Positions 8,490 to 16,939 are shown, counted from the stretch's first letter. The stretch: DNA of 42,682 nt from GCA-2861595 sp035526335 (GCA_035526335.1 DATLCN010000025.1:1-42682); one strand, 5' to 3'. Numbers and translations are program-made. The notes: generated by a model from the sequence alone, not told the origin.

Positions 8490-8930
8490 CTACTTCTTCT
8501 TGGCTGCCTTGGTCGACTTCTTCGCTGCCTTGGTCGACTTCTTGGCCGTCTTGGTCGCCTTGGCCGTCTTGGCCGGCGACTTGGCGGTGGGCTTCGTCTT
8601 GCCTGCGGCGCTGGCCTTCTTGGCCGTCGCTGACACACCCCGCCCCTTGGCCGCGGGCTTGGCGGGAATGGTCTTGGCCGCCAGGCCCGGGCTCTTGGCC
8701 GTTTTGTTCGGCGTGGCTGCTGCCTTCTTCACCGCCTGCTTCGTCGCCTTGCTGGCACCAGTCGTCTTGGTGGCGACGGGCGACGCCTTCTTGGCCGGCG
8801 CCGCCTTCTTGGGTGCCGCCTTCCTACCCGGGGCGGCCGCCTTCTTGGACGGTGTCACCTTGCTGGCCACCTTCTTCACCGCCTTCTTTATCGCCGCGGG
8901 CGCCTTCTTCTTCGCTGGGGTGGGGCTCAT
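8490..8930 (-). CDS. Histone H1-like Lys/Ala/Pro-rich basic protein
   Basis: 146 residues consisting almost wholly of Lys, Ala, Pro, Ser and Thr, with repeated AKKA, PKKA and TKAAKKS units; no globular domain is visible. Such tails bind DNA nonspecifically and condense chromatin (compare H1-like C-terminal domains and the tail of mycobacterial HupB). Start ATG 8930 gives MSPTPAKKKAP. It lies 19 bases downstream of the HU gene on the same strand, so the two are probably co-transcribed. It could have arisen by duplication and fission of the HU tail; this is inference. Confidence 0.85.
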   Translation of the reverse strand: MSPTPAKKKAPAAIKKAVKKVASKVTPSKKAAAPGRKAAPKKAAPAKKASPVATKTTGASKATKQAVKKAAATPNKTAKSPGLAAKTIPAKPAAKGRGVSATAKKASAAGKTKPTAKSPAKTAKATKTAKKSTKAAKKSTKAAKKK

Positions 8931-8949
8931 GTCCGTACCGGCCTTTCGC

Positions 8950-9387
8950 TTAGCGCTTCTTGGTGGACTTGGTGGCCTTCGTCGCCTTGGCCGGAGCGGC
9001 CTTGGTCGACTTGGCAGCCTTGGCAGCCTTGGCCGGAGCGGCCTTTGCCGACTTCGTCGCCTTCGCAGCGGCCCTGCCGGCCGCCTTGACCGGAACGGTT
9101 TTCTTCGCGCTCTTCGGATTGAGTGCGAACTTGAACGCCGACGCCGGCGCGAACCGCACACCCTTGGAGGCGGCGATCTTGACCGGCGCCCCGGTCTGGG
9201 GATTCCGGCCGGTGCGGGCGGCACGGGAGGACGGATTGAAGGTGCCGAATCCGAAGATGTTGACCCGCTCGCCCGCCTTCACCGCCGCGATCACGGATCG
9301 CACGGTGGCCTCGACGACCTCCTCGGCCTGGCCCTTGGCCAAACCGACTTCGCTTCTCACCTTCTCGACGAGTTCAGCTCTGTTCAA
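8950..9387 (-). CDS. hupB: HU-family nucleoid protein with histone H1-like tail (HupB type)
   Basis: The 145-residue protein has an N-terminal HU/IHF fold (residues 1 to about 92): LNRAELVEKVRSEVGL, then ERVNIFGFGTFNPSSRAAR and the DNA-binding arm block GRNPQTGAPVKIAASKGVRF. The remaining roughly 50 residues are an Ala/Lys-rich tail with AAPAKAAKAAKST repeats, as in actinobacterial HupB. It shapes and compacts the nucleoid. Start: TTG 9387 was chosen because GGAGGA lies 3 bases upstream and the HU fold begins at that residue; no ATG or GTG fits. The separate H1-like gene follows directly. Confidence 0.92.
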   Translation of the reverse strand: MNRAELVEKVRSEVGLAKGQAEEVVEATVRSVIAAVKAGERVNIFGFGTFNPSSRAARTGRNPQTGAPVKIAASKGVRFAPASAFKFALNPKSAKKTVPVKAAGRAAAKATKSAKAAPAKAAKAAKSTKAAPAKATKATKSTKKR

Positions 9388-9474
9388 CGATCCTCCTGGT
9401 TTTCTTGGTGAAGTTCGCCCTATCAAAGAGGAACGAGGCCGTGAGGTCAAGCATTTCGTCTGACGAGGGCCTTC

Positions 9475-9529
9475 TGGCACAAGGGTTTCTCTGTGCCGCC
9501 GTCTACTTTCCGTTGTGGCACAAGGGTTT
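9475..9529. repeat. Two 14-bp direct repeats in the hupB / PBP intergenic region
   Basis: TGGCACAAGGGTTT occurs at 9475-9488 and again at 9516-9529, a 41-bp period (about four helical turns). It lies between the divergent hupB and PBP genes and could be a regulator site for either; no known factor is recognised. Confidence 0.6.
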
Positions 9530-9598
9530 TGGCCTGCCACGCTCCCATCGGGGCCGTCGGCAGGTTTGGCGTCGGGCGTGTCGTGGAAGTGCCAGACG

Positions 9599-11782
9599 GT
9601 GCGTAGTCTCCTCGCCCGCGTTCCCTGGGCCCGTGTCGCCCTGACGACATTTCTCCTCCTCGTTCTCGTGATGGTCGTCCCACCACTGCGCCGGGCGGCG
9701 GCGGTTGTCACGGGAAAGGCACTGCTCGTCGTGCTCTCACCGGTCGCCCCGGACATCTCCAACTTCGACGACCTCGCCGCCGGCACCAGGGTCGTGGCCG
9801 CGGACGGAACCGTCCTCGCCGAACTGGACGGAGGAAGACGCCACGAGCCGGTGCGTCTTGACAGTCTGCCCGCTCATGTTCCGAAAGCCGTCCTGGCCGC
9901 AGAGGACGCCAACTTCTACGAACACGAGGGTGTCGACCCCGCGGCGATGCTGCGGGCGTTGGTGCGGACCGCACAGGGAAGCCGCCAGGGCGGTAGCACC
10001 ATCACCCAGCAACTGGCAAAGCTCAACTACACGAAGTCCGAGAAGACGCTGCTGCGCAAGCTCCGCGAGGTCCAGTACGCGGTGCGGCTCGAGGACAGGT
10101 ACTCGAAGGACGAGCTGCTCGAGCGCTACCTCAACCAGGTGTACTTCGGCGAAGGAGCCTACGGCATCTCGGCCGCGGCACGTTCATACTTCGGAGTAGG
10201 TGCGGACGCCTTGAGCCCGTCGCAGGCCGCAGTGCTGGCCGGCAAGATCAAGTCACCAGAGATCCTGGACCCCCGGAAGCGGCCGGACCGCGTGAGGGCG
10301 CGCCGCGATCAGGTGCTGCGCGCCATGGCGAGACACGGGTGGCTGAGGTCCAATGAGCTCGCCGATGCGCAGGCCGCGCCCATCGACCTGAGCCCGGGCA
10401 CGCCGGCGTCGGTGGCCCGGGCTCCGCATTTCGTGGAATACGTGAAGCGGGAAGCTGCCCGGATAGACGAGTTGGGTGGATCGGCTGAATCACGCCAGAA
10501 GCAGTTGTTCACAGGCGGCTACACCATCCGCACCACGATCCAGCCGAAGGCTTTTGACGCCGCAGTCCAGGCGGTGCAGACGATCCTCGGCCGGGAGGGG
10601 GATCCGGAGGCCGCCGTCGCCACTGTGGAACCAGGGGATGGCGCCATCCGGGTTCTCTACGGCGGCCGCGACTTCGCTACCCGGAACTTCGACCTCGCCA
10701 GCCAGGGGAGGCGCCAGCCAGGTTCGTCGTTCAAGCCCTTCGTGGAACTGACGGCTCTCCGGGAGGGGATCGATCCGCGTTCCACCTTCGACGCCACCTC
10801 GCCCAAGCAGCTCGAGTACAGGGGCGAGCGCTACACCGTCAACAACTACGAGGGCAAGGGTGGCGGTCGCTCCAGCATCCACGACGCAATGACGCACTCC
10901 ATCAACACGGTGTTCGCGCAGTTGATCCTGAAGGTGGGGCCGGCAGATGTCATGCGCACGGCGGCCGACCTCGGCATCTCCGAGGTCGAGCAGAACGTGG
11001 GGTCTCGGCCTGCCATCGGCCTCGGTGGGCTGCGCAAGGGGGTGACACCGCTGGAACAGGCCGCCGCCTTCGCCACCTTCGCCGCCGGCGGCACCTATGC
11101 GAGGCCGTACGCCATCGTGTCCATCTCCGACCGCTCGGGCCGGGAGATCTACCGCCACCGGAGTGAGGTGAGCCGGCGGTACGAACGGCGAGAGGTGGGG
11201 GTGTTGAACTCAGCGCTGGTCAGCGTGATCAGCAAGGGAACGGGCAAGGCTGCCGCCATAGGACGGCCGATGGCCGGCAAGACCGGCACCACACAGAACT
11301 ATGGGGACGCCTGGTTCGTCGGGTTCGTCCCCCAACTCTCAACCGCCGTCTGGGTCGGTCACCCGGACAGGATCATCCCCATGACCAATGTGCACGGCCG
11401 GCGTGTCACCGGTGGCTCGTTCCCAGCCCAGATCTGGTCTGAAGCCATGAAGCCCGCTGTCGCCGGCCTGAGGGTAGAACCGATAGACGTGTCCTCACCG
11501 GACGGCCTCGGTCTCGAACGAAGCGACGGAGCGGGCGCGGTCCCAGCCGTCCCCGCACCGGAGCCGTCGACCACCGCACCGACGGTGGCGCCTTCGCCCT
11601 TCACGACCGCTCCGCCACCGTTTCCGAGTGGTGTGCCGCTCACGTCGACCACCACGACCACGAGGCCCGCAGCCGGCACAACATCGAGCACCGTCGGCAC
11701 CGGCACCACGACGACGAGCACGACCACCACTTCGAGCACGACCACGTCAACGACCGTCGCCACTTCGACCACCCGGAAATGA
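9599..11782 (+). CDS. Class A penicillin-binding protein (transglycosylase / transpeptidase)
   Basis: A bifunctional peptidoglycan synthase, 727 residues, membrane-anchored by a single N-terminal helix (VALTTFLLLVLVMVVPPL). The GT51 glycosyltransferase domain has AAEDANFYEHEG (catalytic E102), GGSTITQQLAKL and RKLREVQYAVRLE. The transpeptidase domain has PGSSFKPF (SxxK with S376 and K379), THSINTVF (SxN) and AGKTGTTQNYGDAWF (KTG near 561). The last roughly 110 residues are a Pro/Thr/Ser-rich tail, probably extracellular. Start: GTG 9599 has GGAAG 9 bases upstream; the frame is open to 9515, but that part lies in the direct-repeat region. It stands alone as a rightward unit. Confidence 0.92.
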   Translation: MRSLLARVPWARVALTTFLLLVLVMVVPPLRRAAAVVTGKALLVVLSPVAPDISNFDDLAAGTRVVAADGTVLAELDGGRRHEPVRLDSLPAHVPKAVLAAEDANFYEHEGVDPAAMLRALVRTAQGSRQGGSTITQQLAKLNYTKSEKTLLRKLREVQYAVRLEDRYSKDELLERYLNQVYFGEGAYGISAAARSYFGVGADALSPSQAAVLAGKIKSPEILDPRKRPDRVRARRDQVLRAMARHGWLRSNELADAQAAPIDLSPGTPASVARAPHFVEYVKREAARIDELGGSAESRQKQLFTGGYTIRTTIQPKAFDAAVQAVQTILGREGDPEAAVATVEPGDGAIRVLYGGRDFATRNFDLASQGRRQPGSSFKPFVELTALREGIDPRSTFDATSPKQLEYRGERYTVNNYEGKGGGRSSIHDAMTHSINTVFAQLILKVGPADVMRTAADLGISEVEQNVGSRPAIGLGGLRKGVTPLEQAAAFATFAAGGTYARPYAIVSISDRSGREIYRHRSEVSRRYERREVGVLNSALVSVISKGTGKAAAIGRPMAGKTGTTQNYGDAWFVGFVPQLSTAVWVGHPDRIIPMTNVHGRRVTGGSFPAQIWSEAMKPAVAGLRVEPIDVSSPDGLGLERSDGAGAVPAVPAPEPSTTAPTVAPSPFTTAPPPFPSGVPLTSTTTTTRPAAGTTSSTVGTGTTTTSTTTTSSTTTSTTVATSTTRK

Positions 11783-11807
11783 CGCTTGGCCACGCGAAGA
11801 AGACCCT

Positions 11808-12656
11808 TTACCTGCCGCCGGTGCCGCCCCCGATCAGCTCCTGGAAGTCCGTTACCTGATCCTCGGGTGGGTCGGCGACGGCGGCGTCGGTGCCGAAGTC
11901 GAACAGCTCGAAGGTGGCCGTGAGGGTTCCAGTGGGCGCGGCTGCACCTTCTTTGGGAAGATCCACCTTCGCCAGGTCGACCTTGTACCGAAGCTTGCGA
12001 AGCCGGCCTTCGGAGTCGAGCCAGATGTCGCTGTCGATGGTTTCGCTGCCGAGCTGTTTGATCAACTGGGCGATGTCGTCCTGGAACTGGGCCGGCACCT
12101 CACCCGACGCCTTCTGGAGGTCGATCAGCGCCTTGTAGTGGGTCGTGTCCGCGCCACGTACATCCTCGTGGCCCAGCACCTGGATGTGGTCGGTGACACC
12201 CCGCAGGTAGTTGAGCGCCGCGGTGGGGTCGTTGCTCTGGATCTGGCGGAGCTGCGAAACGTCGATACCCGACAGCTGGTCGAGCTTGCTCAGGTCGATC
12301 TTGACCCAGGGCTTCTCCTTGAGCCGGGGCAGGTCGAACGGCAGCTTCATGAACACGACGTTCTCGTTGAACACGATCTCGGTGGAGCCGCTGGCGCCAG
12401 CGATCCCGAGGGAGCTGAGGTCGAGCACGAGCTTGCCCCGCTGGGACTTGAAGTCGAACACGCCTTCGCCCTTGAAGTCGACGCTCTCAGCGCCGCCTTC
12501 CACGCTGACGTTCAACGCTACCTTCGATGTACGGGCCTCCACCGTCTCGGCCGGAGCCGCGGCGACAACTTGTTGCGGCGTCTTCTCCGCGTCCCCGCAG
12601 GCACCGGAGCCGAAGAGGGCGAGGACGGCGACTATGACCGGCAGCAGCCTGCGCAT
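11808..12656 (-). CDS. LppX/LprAFG-like lipoprotein
   Basis: 282 residues. The signal peptide MRRLLPVIVAVLALFGSGAC ends in a lipobox-like GSGAC, so it is probably a lipid-anchored exported protein. The mature part resembles the LppX/LprAFG fold of actinobacterial lipoproteins that carry lipids: antiparallel strands followed by DGEV-like blocks (DIWLDSEGRLRKLRYKVDL near the C-terminus). Transport of a lipid is inferred from the family. Start: ATG 12656 lies 6 bases after TACGCT (12663-12668), a leaderless geometry. It is convergent with the PBP gene. Confidence 0.8.
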   Translation of the reverse strand: MRRLLPVIVAVLALFGSGACGDAEKTPQQVVAAAPAETVEARTSKVALNVSVEGGAESVDFKGEGVFDFKSQRGKLVLDLSSLGIAGASGSTEIVFNENVVFMKLPFDLPRLKEKPWVKIDLSKLDQLSGIDVSQLRQIQSNDPTAALNYLRGVTDHIQVLGHEDVRGADTTHYKALIDLQKASGEVPAQFQDDIAQLIKQLGSETIDSDIWLDSEGRLRKLRYKVDLAKVDLPKEGAAAPTGTLTATFELFDFGTDAAVADPPEDQVTDFQELIGGGTGGR

Positions 12657-12662
12657 CGGCTC

Positions 12663-12668
12663 AGCGTA
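12663..12668 (-). promoter_or_regulatory. -10 hexamer, leaderless start of the lipoprotein gene
   Basis: TACGCT on the minus strand is followed by GAGCCG and then the ATG, leaving no room for a 5' leader with a ribosome-binding site. Confidence 0.5.
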
Positions 12669-12750
12669 GGTGGGCCGTCCCGGCCAGAGCCGGCGCGGGC
12701 CCCGCCGCCGCTGAACGACGATGCCGGCGCCCCTCTTTCCCGATGACGAG

Positions 12751-12775
12751 CTGGCGGGCTTACCTCGCCCGCCAG
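12751..12775 (-). terminator. Perfect hairpin downstream of the DUF4388 gene
   Basis: CTGGCGGGC (12751-12759), a 7-base loop, and GCCCGCCAG (12767-12775) form a perfect 9-bp stem. It lies 54 bases past the stop of the leftward DUF4388 gene, as expected of an intrinsic terminator. Confidence 0.6.
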
Positions 12776-12828
12776 GGCAACCACAGGCCCCTGTGCAGGA
12801 TGACTGCACAGCGGAGCCGGGCCGGCGC

Positions 12829-13560
12829 TCAGTTGCCGCCGCGTAGCTCCGAGAGCTGGCGGGCGAGGTCGCTGCGCGAAGCCGATTCGAGACCGAGGGG
12901 CCGGGCCGCGGGCGCAGCCGGCCGCGAGTCGGTGCCGGTGGGCCGTGCCGGTGGGCCTACCTGTTGCGCCGGCTTGGCGGCCGGCGGCTCGGCGGCGTCA
13001 GCGGCCCGCACCTCGGCCGGGCGGGCCGTCACGGTGGCCAGGCCGGCGTCGACGAGAGCCTTGACCGCCTTGCACGATGCGAACTCGCCGGCCGAGAGCC
13101 GGCCGGCCACCTCGGCCACTGTTCCCCCGGCGCCGATGGCGGCGACTGTCCGCCAATTGTCGGCGCTGATCGTGATGTCGCCCCGACCGCCGCCGCCGGC
13201 GTCGAGGACCACCATCGAGTGCATAGTCGGAACGACAGCTTCGATCTCGTGCCATTCGGCCAGCTTGGCCCGGGCTTCGGACAGAACAGAGGAGACCTCC
13301 AGCGGAGCCCCCGCCGCGGGGGGTGCAACACCGTCATCGAAGGAGAATCGTCCCTGCTCGAGCCGGAGGAGGTCGAACACCACCAGGGCGGGGTCGTGGT
13401 CAGGGCCGGACTGGCCGCCGACGAGATTTCCCGCGTCGATCCACACGCGGCCACTGCGGCCTCCCCCCTCCACGACCAGCACACCGGTCTTCTTGGTCGA
13501 CGCCAGGAGCACGAGGATGTCGTCGACGTGGAAATCGGCGAGGGTGCCGAGCAGAGCCAT
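12829..13560 (-). CDS. DUF4388-domain protein
   Basis: 243 residues. The N-terminal part, MALLGTLADFHVDDILVLLASTKKTGVLVVEG with GRVWIDAGNLVGGQ, is the DUF4388 (PATAN-like) pattern found in bacterial signalling and gliding-related proteins. Residues about 85-190 form an alpha/beta region with LSAGEFASCKAVKALVDAGL, resembling a winged-helix-like end. The C-terminus is a Pro/Ala-rich linker ending LARQLSELRGGN. The exact role is unknown. Start ATG 13560 is preceded by TACCTT 5 bases upstream; the frame is open upstream but that stretch is not conserved-looking. It lies 62 bases after the DUF6941-like gene. Confidence 0.8.
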   Translation of the reverse strand: MALLGTLADFHVDDILVLLASTKKTGVLVVEGGGRSGRVWIDAGNLVGGQSGPDHDPALVVFDLLRLEQGRFSFDDGVAPPAAGAPLEVSSVLSEARAKLAEWHEIEAVVPTMHSMVVLDAGGGGRGDITISADNWRTVAAIGAGGTVAEVAGRLSAGEFASCKAVKALVDAGLATVTARPAEVRAADAAEPPAAKPAQQVGPPARPTGTDSRPAAPAARPLGLESASRSDLARQLSELRGGN

Positions 13561-13622
13561 GCTCCAAGGTATCGGCTCGCGATCGGCGTGTATTGAGCAG
13601 AGGCTCGCGGGGCGCAGGACGC

Positions 13623-14081
13623 TCAAACGGCGAGAGAGCCCGGTTCCCCTGCCGGCCCCCCCACCGCGGGGCGGGTGGTGAAGCCCAGTGACCATCCGTC
13701 GTCGGACTCGCCGTCGATGGTGAACCGCCAGGTGAAGCGGGAACCCGGTGCCAGAGGAAGCGGTCCGAGGTTTATGGCGAGCGGTAGATCGATCGGACTG
13801 CCGACCGGGACACCCTCGGGGCGACCCACCTCGAAGTCGCCCCTGATCTCGATGAGCTGGCGCCCGTCGGGGGTTTCAACACCCACCTCCCGGCCGTCGG
13901 CGTCGAGCAGGAAGAGCTCCCAATGGTGAGAACTGGCGGCTTCGTGCCAGTCGACCTCGAGCTTGATGGCGATGGCCGACGCGGCTGGATCCGGACCGAT
14001 CACGCTCCACCCACCGCCCAGGATGAACAACTTCCCGTCGGCCACCTGGGCGGCATCGCACAACAGCATCGTCACCTTCAC
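13623..14081 (-). CDS. DUF6941-like small protein
   Basis: 152 residues: VKVTMLLCDAAQVADGKLFILGGGW at the start is the pattern of the DUF6941 family (a beta-sandwich protein of unknown function), followed by alternating strands (AIKLEVDWHEA, WELFLLDADGREV, INLGPLPLAPGSRFTWRFTIDG). No signal peptide or membrane helix. Start GTG 14081 lies 7 bases after TAGCGT (14089-14094), and that hexamer contains the pafC stop codon. It could be co-transcribed with pafBC and also have its own promoter. Confidence 0.75.
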   Translation of the reverse strand: MKVTMLLCDAAQVADGKLFILGGGWSVIGPDPAASAIAIKLEVDWHEAASSHHWELFLLDADGREVGVETPDGRQLIEIRGDFEVGRPEGVPVGSPIDLPLAINLGPLPLAPGSRFTWRFTIDGESDDGWSLGFTTRPAVGGPAGEPGSLAV

Positions 14082-14091
14082 AGAGCTGACG

Positions 14092-15042
14092 CTAATGGGT
14101 ATGCGGCATCCGGTAACGGGTGAGAAGGCGGGCCGCCGCACCGGCCGCCACTCCTCGGAGATCCTCCGGCTGGACGACCTCCGCCTCGGCTCCCAGCCGC
14201 AGCAGCAGGCGCTCCAGCCATGGGACGCCCGTCACCTCGAGCACCATTTCTAGGCGACCATCCGGCCGCTCCTCCACACTGACCACCGGATAGCTCTCCG
14301 CCACCCATGCCGCCGTGGGAGGAACGGCCAAGGCGACGGTGCGGGTGTCGGGTCCGGGCGTGAATGCCTGTCCGGGCGGGGTTGCCTCCGGGTGCTCGAA
14401 GTGCTCCCCAGTAGCTCGAACCGATCGGATGCGGTCCACTCGGAAGCTGCGCCGTCCGCCGGCGCGGTGGCAGTGGGCGTCCACGTACCACCGCCCGGCG
14501 ATCGAGTAGGCGACGAGCGGATCTATGCGGCGCCGGCTGACCTCGTCCCGCCAGGCGGTGTAGTACTCCACCTCCAGGCGCTCGTGAGCGGCAATGCCCT
14601 CCCGCACGGCGGCGAGTCCATGAGGGGGTTCGATGTCCACGGCCAAGCTCCCTCCCTCTCCAACCACCGCCTCCAGCTTGGCGAGGGCGCGGGCCAGCAC
14701 CCCCTCGCGGTCAGCGCCCGGAACCGCCAGCAGAGCGCGTCCGCCCAGGACGACGGCGAACCCCTCGGTCGCCGTGAGGCGCATGGGCCTGGCGAAGAAC
14801 GGCCCTTTGGCGGCGGTCACCCAACCGTCCTCGTCGACGACGATGTCGATGAGGTCGCCCCCTCCGTAAGGCGGTACACCACAGAGGCCGACCAGGCTGA
14901 GATCGCCCAGGACCTCGGTCTCGTCGATCCCGAAGCGGGACGCGATCTCCGACACAGGAGCTCCGCCTTCGTTGAGGAGCCACGGCACCATGGCCAGAAG
15001 TCGGGTCAGCCGGGGGCCGTGGTCGCTCCTCCGGGCGCTCAC
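14092..15042 (-). CDS. pafC: WYL-domain transcription factor PafC
   Basis: 316 residues: N-terminal helix-turn-helix (RLTRLLAMVPWLLNEGGAPVSEIASRFG), middle WCX-like region, and a WYL domain (DPLVAYSIAGRWYVDAHC with RSFRVDRIRSVRATG) that in this family senses a ligand, probably single-stranded DNA. In mycobacteria PafB-PafC form a heterodimer that activates the LexA-independent DNA-damage response. Start: GTG 15042 overlaps the pafB stop TGA (GTGA), so translation is coupled. The tat or proteasome-associated genes that often neighbour pafBC are absent. Confidence 0.88.
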   Translation of the reverse strand: MSARRSDHGPRLTRLLAMVPWLLNEGGAPVSEIASRFGIDETEVLGDLSLVGLCGVPPYGGGDLIDIVVDEDGWVTAAKGPFFARPMRLTATEGFAVVLGGRALLAVPGADREGVLARALAKLEAVVGEGGSLAVDIEPPHGLAAVREGIAAHERLEVEYYTAWRDEVSRRRIDPLVAYSIAGRWYVDAHCHRAGGRRSFRVDRIRSVRATGEHFEHPEATPPGQAFTPGPDTRTVALAVPPTAAWVAESYPVVSVEERPDGRLEMVLEVTGVPWLERLLLRLGAEAEVVQPEDLRGVAAGAAARLLTRYRMPHTH

Positions 15043-16055
15043 CCGGAACCGGCCTGGGCCTGACCGGCTGCCAACGACTCCAGCCACCCCACCACCTCGT
15101 CCCGCAGCTCGGCCGGCTCGAGGACCTCCGCGTGATGAGCAAGCCCCAGCAGCCACGACCGGAAAGCCGAACGGTTCGTGACGGGGAAGGCGAACACGGT
15201 GGAACCGTCCGGCCGATGCTCACGCACCGCCTCCTCGCCCAGTTCCGACCCGACCTTCCCGGCCAGCACCCCGTCCACCACCACGGATGCGGTGACCACG
15301 TCCTCGCCGCCGAGGAGCCATGGCTGGCGGGCCAGCGCCTCCTGCAAGTTGAAAGAAGCCGGCGGCTGGAAGGTTCCGGGCGTCTCGATCTCGACGGTCC
15401 CCTCGATCCGGTCGACCCGGAAATTGCGGAGCGCATCACGGCCCAGGTCACCGCCGGCGAGGTACCAGTGACCGTCCCGGAACAGCAGGCCATAGGGCTC
15501 TACGCGCCGGGACCCGCTCCGGTACGAGAACCGCACCACGGCCCGGTCGCGGATGGCGGCGTGCAACACCGGTAACGCCGGCAGAACGGGAAGGTCGACC
15601 AATCGCGCATCCGCCCGAACCGCCGAGCCGGAGGAGGAGGGGTGCTCACCCACCTCTGCACCACCGAGCTTCCTGATCGCGCTGAGGCCGTGCTCGGGAC
15701 TGATGGAGACTGCGGCCACGGCCACGTTGAGCGCCACCCGCTCGTCAGGGCTGAGGTCGAGCTCCGGCAGGTAGTAGTCCTGAGGTCTGATTCGATACCG
15801 GCCTCCCTCCTCGGTCAGCGGAACCCCTTCCTGACGGAGCACACGCTTGTCACGCTCGAAGGCCTGACGCCGCGCGTGTTCTCCGGGCGGATAACCCGGA
15901 ACCTGTTCCACCACGTCGACGAGGCTGGCGGGCAGGCGGGTGTGGAGGAGGAAGGTGACGAGATTGGTCACCCGCTCGAAACGGGCATCGGCGGAACCGT
16001 TCGGAATGGCTGGATGGTAGGCGCACGCCGGTGACGGAAAGGGAGGGAAGGTCAC
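15039..16055 (-). CDS. pafB: WYL-domain transcription factor PafB
   Basis: Up to 338 residues: helix-turn-helix start (ARFERVTNLVTFLLHTRLPASLVDVVEQVPGY), then LPELDLSPDERVALNVAVAAV, and a WYL domain (EPYGLLFRDGHWYLAGGDL, RNFRVDRIEGTVEI). Partner of PafC in DNA-damage gene activation. The coordinates use the GTG at 16055, the only canonical upstream start, but it has no ribosome-binding site. A better-supported start may be the ATT at 16007: TACCAT (16014-16019) lies 6 bases upstream of it, the leaderless geometry, and it would begin 10 residues before the conserved fold, as in homologues. Confidence 0.87.
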   Translation of the reverse strand: MTFPPFPSPACAYHPAIPNGSADARFERVTNLVTFLLHTRLPASLVDVVEQVPGYPPGEHARRQAFERDKRVLRQEGVPLTEEGGRYRIRPQDYYLPELDLSPDERVALNVAVAAVSISPEHGLSAIRKLGGAEVGEHPSSSGSAVRADARLVDLPVLPALPVLHAAIRDRAVVRFSYRSGSRRVEPYGLLFRDGHWYLAGGDLGRDALRNFRVDRIEGTVEIETPGTFQPPASFNLQEALARQPWLLGGEDVVTASVVVDGVLAGKVGSELGEEAVREHRPDGSTVFAFPVTNRSAFRSWLLGLAHHAEVLEPAELRDEVVGWLESLAAGQAQAGSG

Positions 16056-16168
16056 CGATTCGCATCACGAGAGGACACGTGAGCAGACAGCCGCCAAGGA
16101 TCCCCAGGACCGAGTCGGACACCCGCCCCTCGATCAGAACGGCAGGTGAGCGCGGAGCTCACGATCTT

Positions 16169-16939
16169 CTAGGCCCACAGCCCGCGCTCGCTGAACACCT
16201 CCTTCAGCACGGTCGGGCGGTCCGAGAAGATCCCGTCGACGCCCAGGTCCACGAGCCGTTCCATCTGGGGCCGTTCGTCGACCGTCCAGACGTGTACGGC
16301 CAAACCCTGGCCGTGTGCCGCTTCGATGAACCGGCGGTCGAGCACAGGCACCTTGCCTCGGCAGATCGGGACCTGAGCACACGCCGCGGCAACCCGGCGC
16401 CGAGCCGGGAGGCCCCAGCTGTGCAGACGCAGCCGCACCACCGCAGTCGACCCCATCCAGGTGCAGACCCTGTCATCGGTGAGTCGCCGGATCCGCTCGA
16501 CCCGGCGGTCGGAGAAGGAGCCGAGGTTGACCCGGTCACCGGCACCGGTGCGCTTGACGGCCTCCACCAGAGCTGGAACGGCGGCGTCGTGCTTGGCGTC
16601 GATGTTCACCCGCGCCTCCGGCCAGGTGCCCACAATGTCCTCCAACAGCGGGATCGGCTCGCCTTCCACCCGTGCCTGGCTGACATAGGAGTACGGGAGC
16701 TCGGCGATTCGTCCGCTTCTGTCCGTCACCCGATCCAAAGTGTGGTCGTGGAACGCCAGGAGGACGCCGTCGGACGTGACGTGCACATCGGTCTCCAGAT
16801 AGCGGTATCCAAGGTCCACGGCCGCGGCGAACGCGGCCATCGTGTTCTCGGGGTTCTCGGCTGCCCCGCCCCTGTGGGCGAAGGCGATCGGATGAGGCCA
16901 GTCGAGGAACGGCCAGCTGCGGAGTCGGCTGGGGGTCAG
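16169..16939 (-). CDS. Glycerophosphodiester phosphodiesterase
   Basis: Cleaves glycerophosphodiesters to glycerol 3-phosphate and an alcohol; TIM-barrel fold, about 256 residues. The catalytic block AFAHRGGAAENPENT is followed by YLETDVHVTSDGVLLAFHD, NIDAKHD and the C-terminal HVWTVDERPQMERLVDLGVDGIFSDRP. The first ATG in frame (16840) would remove the catalytic AHRGG block, so the gene must start upstream. No ATG, GTG or TTG exists there; the frame contains a CTG at 16939-16937 that overlaps the glnII stop (CTGA). CTG initiation coupled to glnII termination is the simplest reading and matches the usual N-terminal length. Confidence 0.85.
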   Translation of the reverse strand: MTPSRLRSWPFLDWPHPIAFAHRGGAAENPENTMAAFAAAVDLGYRYLETDVHVTSDGVLLAFHDHTLDRVTDRSGRIAELPYSYVSQARVEGEPIPLLEDIVGTWPEARVNIDAKHDAAVPALVEAVKRTGAGDRVNLGSFSDRRVERIRRLTDDRVCTWMGSTAVVRLRLHSWGLPARRRVAAACAQVPICRGKVPVLDRRFIEAAHGQGLAVHVWTVDERPQMERLVDLGVDGIFSDRPTVLKEVFSERGLWA

